Positions 1 to 5,150 of a DNA stretch of 6,198 nucleotides are shown here, in pieces. The translations under genes were made by a program, and so were the position numbers. The stretch is from Methanothrix sp. (GTDB lineage: Archaea; Halobacteriota; Methanosarcinia; Methanotrichales; Methanotrichaceae). The stretch is taken from NCBI GenBank assembly GCA_028708055.1, contig JAQVZT010000156.1, positions 1-6,198 on the forward strand, given 5' to 3'. Positions within the stretch are counted from its first letter, which is position 1. Each line of letters opens with the position of its first letter. The notes under the pieces are model-generated. The model was not told the origin of the DNA. It did not search any database and was given only the letters and a program-made list of their open reading frames with translations.

Positions 1-16
1 AGAGGCGGAAGCGTAA

Positions 17-45
17 AGCATTTTTTTCATTTAATTTTAGTTTAG
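17..45 (+). terminator. T-tract terminator of an upstream gene
   Basis: Just inside the left edge lie a run of seven T (21-27) and further T clusters at 30-32, 35-38 and 41-43. Archaeal intrinsic terminators are mainly such T-tracts and need no hairpin. One + strand frame reads EAEA and stops at TAA 14-16 immediately before the T-run, as expected for the tail of a gene lying to the left, but five codons are too few to call a CDS. Confidence 0.4.
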
Positions 46-107
46 TTGCAGAATGCTATTTCTTGGCCTTGCACCAGGATACTTTGCAGTCAGATTGAGG
101 CATCATA

Positions 108-157
108 TCATTGGATCCAATTGGGAAAATTTTCTTTTGATTAAAAAGAACCAATGA
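108..157. repeat. Nested palindromes upstream of the hydrolase gene
   Basis: A perfect 12-bp palindrome ATTGGATCCAAT lies at 110-121 and a perfect 10-bp palindrome GAAAATTTTC at 125-134. In addition TCATTGG (108-114) is the inverse complement of CCAATGA (151-157), and TTCTTTT (132-138) of AAAAGAA (144-150), so the arm 144-157 can pair in two blocks with a 17-nt bulge opposite. The cluster ends about ten bases before the proposed promoter, a position suitable for a transcription factor site. An AT-rich sequence can give some of this by chance. Confidence 0.35.
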
Positions 158-165
158 CCATTCAT

Positions 166-182
166 GGAAAACCATTTTATAG
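166..182 (+). promoter_or_regulatory. Archaeal-type promoter of the hydrolase gene
   Basis: GGAAAACC followed by ATTTTATAG resembles the archaeal BRE plus TATA box. With the usual spacing of roughly 25 bases, transcription would begin near 200-205 and give a leader of about 70 nt before the ATG at 273. This is a consensus match by eye, and other AT-rich stretches occur nearby. Confidence 0.4.
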
Positions 183-260
183 GCGATCCGCATTCGGCTC
201 TTCGTATCAGCCAATAAGAAAGCAATTTGGCAAGACGACAAGGTGATCAAATCGAGAAAA

Positions 261-267
261 GAGGTGG
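261..267 (+). promoter_or_regulatory. Ribosome binding site that sets the hydrolase start
   Basis: GAGGTGG is a strong Shine-Dalgarno sequence five bases before ATG 273. It decides in favour of this ATG over the in-frame GTG at 243, which has no such site and would place the Shine-Dalgarno inside the coding region. The same heptamer precedes the third gene of the window. Confidence 0.8.
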
Positions 268-272
268 CGGAT

Positions 273-3173
273 ATGAAGATTAGCATGAATAATATTGGCA
301 AAAAACGACATCTAGCATATATCTTGATTATGCTTAGCTTCATTTATTTATCTCTAATTAATGTGGGGGTTGCATCTTCCAGCAGACCTGATGATTTCGA
401 AATATGGTCAAATGATTCCATAAGGTGGGCTGAAGCCCATTTGCAGGATCCTTTCTACGACTATTCCAAAAATGTAGGCTTATGTATGAGGTTCGTTGCC
501 TGTGCATATAAACAGGATGCGAATGTATTGGCAGGAGGAAATGTAGATGAAATCGCAGATAAGCTAAAGCCATTATATGGACAGGAAATTGATCCAAAAG
601 AATATGATAAAAATCCAAATCAATGGGATCAGGTTCCAACGGGAGCGCTCATTTTCTACAGCGGGAAGGGAAGCAATTCCTTTGGACATGTTGGAATCCA
701 TTTGGGCAAAGGCAAAGTAATACACGCATATGAATTTGTTATGGTGAATAAAATTTCTGAGCTTCCAAGCAAAAGTCTTATCGGAAAATATATTGGATGG
801 GCTTACCCTCCAAGCTTCTGGGTGCCTACTCCAAATCTAATTTCCCCGGAGCCCGGCCAGAAAATAAATACGTTAACACCCACATTTGAATGGAATAAGG
901 TTCCAAATGCGGACCATTACAAATTGTGCATAGGGTTTGAGGGCTCAAAAAAATCCAACCAAATGAATTTTCAAACTGATGGAACAAGATATGATTTGCC
1001 AGCAGGAACGCTGATGGAGAATACAAAATACTCCTGGAACGTAACTGCTATAAGTGGTAATGGGGATTCGAGCCATGCAGGTAAAACGAGATCTTTTGAG
1101 ACACTAAGCAGTGATATTTCGAATAGTGAGGCATTAAACGTTAAGAATAATGAACCTAAAATTGATTTTAAGAATCTCAATCAACTCAAGGAAGATGGGG
1201 AGAAAATTCCTCTTGCGGGCCGAATCAAAGATCGTACCGTCTTATTCAAATCAAAGCTGAGTGATCGAGATGATGATGGAGTAAAGCTGGAGGTAGAACT
1301 GCGACGGCTTGATGAATATGATGGTGGTTTTAAAGACATCAAGACTGATTTGAAATCGAGCGATTACGCAGAAACCGATGGTGCAGTATTGATTCACGTA
1401 GATGGACTAATTAATGGAAAATATCATTGGAGAGCAAGGGCTATTGATGAACACGAAGTCACAAGTGATTGGATAGAATTTGGCAACAACAAGATTACTG
1501 ACGCAGATTTTGAAGTTGTAAGCGCGGGAACAGATAAATCATCTTCTCAGACGGAGTCTGCATCAAAGAATACTGCATCACCGACTTCAAAAGCCGCAAC
1601 AACGTCACCGACTTCAAAAGCCGCAACAACGTCACCGACTTCAAAAGCCGCAACAACGTCACCGACTTCAAAAGCCGCAACAACGTCACCGACTTCAAAA
1701 GCCGCAACAACGTCACCAACTTTGAAAGCCACAACAACGTCACCGACTTCAAAAGCTGCAACAGCTACACCGACTTCAAAAGCTGCAACAACTACACCGA
1801 CTTCAAAAGCCGCAACAACGTCACCAACTTTGAAAGCCATAACAACTACACCGACTTCAGAAACCACAACGGCATCTGTCACGGGGGCTGCTCCACCATC
1901 AAATGTAGCATCAAGCTCACAGGAAAGTGATGCAAAATGCCTGGCTACGGCAATTATGTCAGAGGCATCGATCGGCAACAATGAAGAACGCATTGCTGTA
2001 GCATGGACAATAATCAATAGAGTGAACTCTCCAAAATTTCCAAATACCATCTGTGCAGTCGTAAACCAGCCTTCACAATATGCTACAAACCAGGTACCGA
2101 CTCAAGAGATCTTGGATCTAGCCAATTCTCTGCTTTTGAATACTGTTTCGGATATAACTGAAGGCTCAGTATATTTCTTTTCTCCGATAGGAATGCCAAA
2201 GGAAGGGGACGATACGAATGGCTACGATGTAGGCGGAGGGCTCCATGACGTTGCCGGCATAAATAGAAGGGTCTTCTTCCCCAGTTGGACTCTGACCAAT
2301 GAATATGTTGGAGATATCCCTGGCATTCGCCCAGCATATTTTATGTTCTACCGAGAGTTGGTTCAAACTGATACAGAATCCATAAGCCAAAGTATCAAAT
2401 TTGAGAATAATGATAAAGTAGTTACAACTGATAGACTTAAGGTTAGGCAAGATCCCGGGTTAAGCTCGGATGTTCTCATCACAGAGGATGTGGGTATGAC
2501 CGGAACGATCCTATCCGGCCCGATCTTTAAGGACGACTATTGGTGGTGGCAGATTAATTTTGATGACGGCAATTCCGGCTGGTCGGCAGAAAACTGGCTT
2601 GAATCAGTACCATCAATTGAAGAATCAACAAGCTCGGTAATTTCGGATCAAGATGTGATTTATCAGGGCAATAGAACCATCAACGAAAGAGTAGTAACCA
2701 CTGATAGACTGAAAGTTAGGCTGGATGCTGGACTGAGTTCTGATATCATCACCACAGAGGATATGGGTATGACCGGAACGATCCTATCCGGCCCGATCTT
2801 TAAGGACGACTATTGGTGGTGGCAGATTAACTTTGATGACGGCAATTCCGGCTGGTCTGCAGAAAACTGGCTTGAATCAGCACCACCAATAGAAGAATCG
2901 ACATATCAGGAGCCCCAATATCAAGAACCTGATATTCAGCAGCCAGTCTATCAGGGTCCCAGAAGCATCAACGAAAGAGTAGTAACCACTGATAGACTGA
3001 AAGTCCGGTATGATGCTGGATTGAGTTCTGATGTCATCACCACAGAGGATGTGGGTATGACCGGAATGATCCTATCCGGCCCGATCTTTAAAGATGACTA
3101 TTGGTGGTGGCAGGTTAACTTTGATGACGGCAATTCCGGCTGGTCTGCAGAAAACTGGCTTGAATCAGCATAA
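273..3173 (+). CDS. Secreted dual wall hydrolase: NlpC/P60 + SleB-type + 3x SH3b
   Basis: A secreted protein of 966 residues with two hydrolase-type domains. The signal peptide has a KKR n-region (10-12), a hydrophobic core (14-29) and a likely cut after A34. Residues about 65-180 form an NlpC/P60-type papain fold: putative catalytic Cys71 in GLCMRFV, His139 in GHVGIHLG and His151 in VIHA. Residues 185-280 are fibronectin III-like and 294-416 a second beta-sandwich. A Ser/Thr/Pro-rich linker of 9-residue repeats covers 436-534. Residues 553-694 resemble SleB/Hydrolase_2: Glu564 in MSEAS is the expected acid, followed by AVAWTIINRV, SPKFPNTICAVV and VYFFSP. Three SH3b domains (714-778, 805-869, 901-966), probably wall-binding, end the protein. 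NlpC/P60 enzymes cleave wall peptides and SleB enzymes are lytic transglycosylases. The target here is unknown, because a methanogen host would lack bacterial peptidoglycan. The coding frame and export are firm, the domain calls good, and activity is unproven. Confidence 0.9.
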   Translation: MKISMNNIGKKRHLAYILIMLSFIYLSLINVGVASSSRPDDFEIWSNDSIRWAEAHLQDPFYDYSKNVGLCMRFVACAYKQDANVLAGGNVDEIADKLKPLYGQEIDPKEYDKNPNQWDQVPTGALIFYSGKGSNSFGHVGIHLGKGKVIHAYEFVMVNKISELPSKSLIGKYIGWAYPPSFWVPTPNLISPEPGQKINTLTPTFEWNKVPNADHYKLCIGFEGSKKSNQMNFQTDGTRYDLPAGTLMENTKYSWNVTAISGNGDSSHAGKTRSFETLSSDISNSEALNVKNNEPKIDFKNLNQLKEDGEKIPLAGRIKDRTVLFKSKLSDRDDDGVKLEVELRRLDEYDGGFKDIKTDLKSSDYAETDGAVLIHVDGLINGKYHWRARAIDEHEVTSDWIEFGNNKITDADFEVVSAGTDKSSSQTESASKNTASPTSKAATTSPTSKAATTSPTSKAATTSPTSKAATTSPTSKAATTSPTLKATTTSPTSKAATATPTSKAATTTPTSKAATTSPTLKAITTTPTSETTTASVTGAAPPSNVASSSQESDAKCLATAIMSEASIGNNEERIAVAWTIINRVNSPKFPNTICAVVNQPSQYATNQVPTQEILDLANSLLLNTVSDITEGSVYFFSPIGMPKEGDDTNGYDVGGGLHDVAGINRRVFFPSWTLTNEYVGDIPGIRPAYFMFYRELVQTDTESISQSIKFENNDKVVTTDRLKVRQDPGLSSDVLITEDVGMTGTILSGPIFKDDYWWWQINFDDGNSGWSAENWLESVPSIEESTSSVISDQDVIYQGNRTINERVVTTDRLKVRLDAGLSSDIITTEDMGMTGTILSGPIFKDDYWWWQINFDDGNSGWSAENWLESAPPIEESTYQEPQYQEPDIQQPVYQGPRSINERVVTTDRLKVRYDAGLSSDVITTEDVGMTGMILSGPIFKDDYWWWQVNFDDGNSGWSAENWLESA
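1578..1874 (+). repeat. 27-bp tandem repeat, 11 units, coding SPTSKAATT
   Basis: Eleven head-to-tail 27-bp units lie in frame inside the hydrolase gene. Units 1-5 (1578-1712) are identical in DNA. Unit 6 (1713-1739) and unit 10 (1821-1847) share a variant reading SPTLKA. Units 7-9 (1740-1820) carry small changes, and unit 11 (1848-1874) is degenerate (TPTSETTTA). The product is a flexible Thr/Ser/Pro/Lys/Ala linker between the beta domains and the SleB-type domain, of a kind often O-glycosylated in surface proteins. The unit is a multiple of three, so gain or loss of units would change linker length without breaking the frame. Confidence 0.95.
2412..3167 (+). repeat. Three 195-bp direct repeats coding SH3b domains
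   Basis: The copies are 2412-2606, 2685-2879 and 2973-3167, each giving an SH3b domain with core VVTTDRLKVR, YWWWQ, FDDGNSGWSAENWLES. The linkers are also related (IEEST ... YQG). The second linker is longer and contains a YQEPQYQEP run. Copies 1 and 2 differ at only two positions over the 115 bases from GGGTATGACC (2492-2606 against 2765-2879), while their first 80 bases diverge clearly. Copies 2 and 3 differ at about a dozen positions in total. This pattern suggests recent duplication with gene conversion. Confidence 0.92.
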
Positions 3174-3213
3174 TATGCCGAATATATCAACAAGAGACAA
3201 GACTATGTGGGGA

Positions 3214-3263
3214 ATCTATCCGCTGCAAAGCAAGCGGATGGATATCCTCGCTTCTCTTTTTTT
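3214..3263 (+). terminator. Hairpin plus T7 terminator after the hydrolase gene
   Basis: AATCTATCCGCT (3213-3224) faces AGCGGATGGAT (3233-3243), giving an 11-bp stem from 3214 to 3243 with one G-U pair and an 8-nt loop. A T-rich stretch ending in seven T (3257-3263) follows after 13 bases. The element sits 40 bases beyond the stop codon, so transcription of the hydrolase gene very probably ends here. Confidence 0.65.
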
Positions 3264-3410
3264 ATGTTACGAGATAAATTGATCTTGCTTACTCAGATAT
3301 CGTCGAAAGGTCGGGCATGCCATATCGTGTGCAGAAGGATGTTCCATTTGCTTAAATCCCCGGAAAAATCAGGCAAAAGAAAAGCTAAAGAGTGACTATT
3401 TCTACCATAT

Positions 3411-3421
3411 GTATTAAATAA
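3411..3421 (+). promoter_or_regulatory. TATA-like promoter of the second gene
   Basis: GTATTAAATAA contains a good archaeal TATA match (TTAAATAA, 3414-3421). Transcription would begin near 3440-3447, giving a short leader of about 30 nt before the Shine-Dalgarno region at 3463. Apart from this element, 3264-3460 shows nothing else I can support. Confidence 0.4.
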
Positions 3422-3462
3422 CTTGATCCGCTCTTAAGAAGCACACTATTAAGATAAAACTT

Positions 3463-3468
3463 GGAGGG
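3463..3468 (+). promoter_or_regulatory. Ribosome binding site without a standard start codon
   Basis: GGAGGG is a strong Shine-Dalgarno sequence, but no ATG, GTG or TTG follows at a normal distance in the open frame. Six bases downstream is ACG at 3475, in frame with the second gene. The first standard start, ATG 3502, is 33 bases from the site, too far for normal use. Confidence 0.6.
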
Positions 3469-3501
3469 ATTAAGACGAAAACGAATCATTGCCTAGCGCT
3501 A

Positions 3502-4131
3502 ATGATAATTTTGGTAGCAGGCATAGGACTCATCAGCCAAGTAGCTGGCTATAGTCCATCATATATGCCCAATACTAATTATAGATCGACATATACGCCG
3601 AATCTTAACTACAAACCAATTGATTCTCCAACTCAATTGGCTTCATCCAATAACCTGCAGCCTGTCCAATTAGGGAAGACAAACGCAATTGACTCGGCAG
3701 CACAATTGCACGAAATGGTTCAAGGAGAATTTAGAGTAGTGGATGAATCAGATGAACCAATTCCAAATGCCCAGATTGCAGGACATGATGGATACGGCAA
3801 TAATTTCCAGGAAACTACAAACAACGATGGCTATGCAACTATCAAGGGTGCATTCGGAGATTGGCAATTTACAGTTTATGCTCAGGGATATTTTAACAAA
3901 CTGGTAGGATGCAAGCTTGAGTATAATGCAGATGTCATGGTGGTCCAACTTAAAAAAATTGTCCCGGAAAAAATCATTCCTGAGGGAAATCGATTTACAG
4001 GGAATAACATAGTAGCTGAGGAAAACATCAACAAGACAATTCCAAATTGGCTATGCGAATCGAATGGTTACTCCGAACAAAATAGTGAAACGAGCCCTGA
4101 ACAGTCCGCTGATAGTGGGGCGAGAGGCTAA
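3502..4131 (+). CDS. Small secreted protein with carboxypeptidase-regulatory-like domain
   Basis: The 209-residue product from ATG 3502 starts directly in a hydrophobic stretch (MIILVAGIGLISQVAG), without the positive residues usual at the head of a signal peptide. Extending upstream to ACG 3475 adds (M)KTNHCLAL, which completes a textbook signal peptide, so translation probably starts there (218 residues). After a likely cut near VAG/YS, the N-terminal part has two YxPNxNY motifs (YMPNTNY, YTPNLNY) in a Tyr/Pro/Asn-rich segment. Residues 75-153 form a beta domain of the carboxypeptidase regulatory-like (transthyretin-like) type: PIPNAQI, a TTNNDGYA turn, GDWQFTVYAQGYF. The tail is polar with no membrane anchor. 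No catalytic motif is visible, and such domains usually act in binding or as structural modules. It has its own promoter and terminator-like hairpin. The frame and export are firm, the domain type is likely, and the function is unknown. Confidence 0.85.
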   Translation: MIILVAGIGLISQVAGYSPSYMPNTNYRSTYTPNLNYKPIDSPTQLASSNNLQPVQLGKTNAIDSAAQLHEMVQGEFRVVDESDEPIPNAQIAGHDGYGNNFQETTNNDGYATIKGAFGDWQFTVYAQGYFNKLVGCKLEYNADVMVVQLKKIVPEKIIPEGNRFTGNNIVAEENINKTIPNWLCESNGYSEQNSETSPEQSADSGARG

Positions 4132-4153
4132 TATCTCTCTTTTCGTGAGATAT
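4131..4153 (+). terminator. Hairpin at the stop codon of the second gene
   Basis: ATATCTC (4131-4137) pairs with GAGATAT (4147-4153) around a 9-nt loop that contains four T. The stem starts on the last base of the TAA stop. No T-tract follows; instead the sequence becomes extremely C-rich, so termination here is only moderately supported. Confidence 0.4.
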
Positions 4154-4169
4154 CCTCCCGCGCCGACAG

Positions 4170-4197
4170 CCCCCCACCCCCGCGCGTGCCCGCCCCC
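4170..4197 (-). other. G-quadruplex motif on the - strand (C-rich on +)
   Basis: Reading the - strand there are four G-runs of 5, 3, 5 and 6 bases separated by loops of 1, 7 and 1 bases, which fits the G3+N1-7 rule exactly. On the + strand the same stretch could form an i-motif. It lies 17 bases beyond the hairpin of the second gene, and the G-rich strand is the template for rightward transcription. Confidence 0.6.
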
Positions 4198-4422
4198 GCC
4201 ACGCCTGCAGTCAGATGGTATGAGCCCAGCCATGATCGCCCCTGTCGCCCCCTCGCAATCCAAATCTCGGCGCCGATATCTCGACCATCTCTTCCGTCTT
4301 CATTCTCTTATCCCAGAGGGCAGCGATGGCCACGGTCATCCTTGCCGGGCAATGATGCATAATACATCAGGCAGCAATTCATTTCGTGAATAAGAAGGAG
4401 GGAGGCAAAAGTCTGCTCTATA

Positions 4423-4442
4423 GGAGGGAAAATATGTTTTGA
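4423..4442 (+). other. Strong Shine-Dalgarno with a two-codon reading frame
   Basis: GGAGGG (4423-4428) stands five bases before ATG 4434, a spacing as good as at the real genes here, but the frame reads only Met-Phe and stops at TGA 4440-4442. A second purine-rich site, AAGGAGGGAGG, lies about 25 bases upstream. This may be the surviving head of a lost gene, or a minimal ORF. No longer frame starts here. Confidence 0.35.
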
Positions 4443-4453
4443 CCTTTGCCAAG

Positions 4454-4474
4454 TACTATATACGGCAATTGCCG
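4454..4474. promoter_or_regulatory. TATA-like box next to a 12-bp palindrome
   Basis: TACTATATA (4454-4462) is followed directly by the perfect palindrome CGGCAATTGCCG (4463-4474). A palindrome abutting a TATA box is the classic place for a repressor site in archaea. No gene that it would control is evident within the next few hundred bases of the + strand. Confidence 0.3.
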
Positions 4475-4519
4475 AGATAAATAACTTTCGCTTAAGACAA
4501 AGATCACGACGATATCATT

Positions 4520-4568
4520 AAAAAAAGCCACCATAAAATAAAATCGAGTCTGCGGCGGGCCAGCGCCG
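4520..4568 (-). terminator. Possible - strand terminator
   Basis: Read on the - strand, CGGCG and CGCCG (4564-4568 and 4553-4557) form a short GC hairpin, followed by GATTTTATTTTATGG and, slightly further on, seven T (4526-4520). This is what the end of a leftward transcript would look like, and it lies just beyond the - strand coding-like stretch at 4584-4835. Confidence 0.35.
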
Positions 4569-4583
4569 ATCCACAGCGCCCTT

Positions 4584-4835
4584 TTAGAAGGAACCGATCA
4601 CCTTGGTGAGGGCCTGACCCAGCCCGAAGCTCGACCAAAAGCCGGGGGCTTCAGGGCAAAAAGCACTGGATTCTTCCACAGCGTCCGTTTTACGGGAACC
4701 CGTTGCACCGCTAGATGCCGGGCCTTATTCGCCTTTTGCCTCAGCTTTGCGCGCGTCCACGAGCGTCAGCGTCGGCGAGAATTTTCCAGATGCCTTGATC
4801 CTCGCCTGCGCAGCTTGTAGTGCGGCAAACTTCAC
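4584..4835 (-). pseudogene. Possible decayed leftward gene
   Basis: One - strand frame runs from GTG 4835-4833 to a TAA at 4727-4725 (36 codons, with ASGKFSPTLTLVDARKAEAK), then stays open in the same frame for 46 more codons (with FWSSFGLGQALTKVIGSF) to TAA 4586-4584. The residue mix is protein-like, and a hairpin/T-rich terminator candidate follows in the right orientation. Against it: there is no ribosome binding site, one internal stop, another overlapping - strand frame equally open, and no family I recognise. The GC-rich sequence makes chance open frames likely, so this is a weak call. Confidence 0.22.
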
Positions 4836-5042
4836 ATACAATCGTTATAGATATTTGTAGCTTTCGGTCAAATGAGTCAAAAGGGCGAATTGCCGAAAGC
4901 CAGGTACGGGAGATTTCGAATTTCATCGACTATTATGCGGATGCCTGGCATCGATCCGGTCCGGCGCATTATGGAAGCGAGCAAAAAAACGCGCTGGAAA
5001 GCGAATCCATGAGGTGCCCTTATGGCCGGACCATTCTATGAT

Positions 5043-5057
5043 CGAAAAATTTTTAAT
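5043..5057 (+). promoter_or_regulatory. BRE/TATA-like promoter of the third gene
   Basis: CGAAAAATTTTTAAT matches the archaeal arrangement of a purine-rich BRE (CGAAAA) followed by a T/A-rich TATA element. Transcription would start near 5080, giving a leader of about 70 nt. A second AT-rich candidate, AATATTATAT near 5112, would leave almost no leader and is less likely. Confidence 0.4.
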
Positions 5058-5136
5058 CTAGGCACGTACAAGTCATTTTTGTTTTTCCGCGAAAGAATGG
5101 AAATTTAAGCAAATATTATATCTACTGGCAACAGAT

Positions 5137-5143
5137 GAGGTGG
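5137..5143 (+). promoter_or_regulatory. Ribosome binding site of the third gene
   Basis: GAGGTGG lies seven bases before ATG 5151 and fixes this start. It is identical to the site of the hydrolase gene, which fits a shared anti-Shine-Dalgarno and similar translational strength. Confidence 0.8.
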
Positions 5144-5150
5144 AAAAATA

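Larger units (their letters stand above)
4154..5042. other. Long spacer without a convincing gene
   Basis: Composition changes sharply along this stretch: 4154-4330 is C- and pyrimidine-rich on the + strand and includes a 10-bp palindrome TCGGCGCCGA (4267-4276), 4380-4545 is AT-richer with orphan translation and promoter signals, and 4550-4840 is GC-rich and may hold a decayed - strand gene. An 8-bp inverted repeat GGTCCGGC (4958-4965) / GCCGGACC (5025-5032) precedes the third gene's promoter. Open frames of 60-110 codons here lack ribosome binding sites and give low-complexity or implausible proteins. I see no tRNA, rRNA or CRISPR. Confidence 0.6.

Noticed and set aside
2..16. Tail of an upstream coding region reading EAEA-stop
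   Set aside because: Five codons cannot be told from chance; it is noted only because a T-tract follows.
243..272. In-frame GTG at 243 as start of the hydrolase gene
   Set aside because: It would put the strong GAGGTGG site inside the coding region and add ten residues before the signal peptide; ATG 273 has the ribosome binding site at the right distance.
1578..1874. Repeat array considered as CRISPR
   Set aside because: The 27-bp units are head to tail with no spacers and lie in frame within a gene.
1547..2050. - strand open frame with a repeated Val/Ala/Phe/Glu/Gly unit
   Set aside because: It is the antisense reading of the SPTSKAATT tandem repeat; the periodicity keeps all frames open. 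No ribosome binding site.
3207..3395. Short + strand frames after the hydrolase gene
   Set aside because: They begin at the terminator hairpin or inside the hydrolase gene, lack ribosome binding sites and end before the next promoter.
4350..4376. ATGATGC ... CATCAGG resembling a C/D box RNA or short hairpin
   Set aside because: The C-box match is incomplete, there is no convincing D and D' set, and the stem is only five base pairs.
4064..4393. 109-codon + strand open frame over the C-rich block
   Set aside because: It overlaps the end of the second gene in another frame, has no ribosome binding site, and gives Pro/Arg-rich low-complexity protein as expected from C-rich DNA.
4820..5041. 73-codon + strand open frame before the third gene
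   Set aside because: No ribosome binding site, no recognisable domain, and atypical composition; the - strand competes equally well over part of it.
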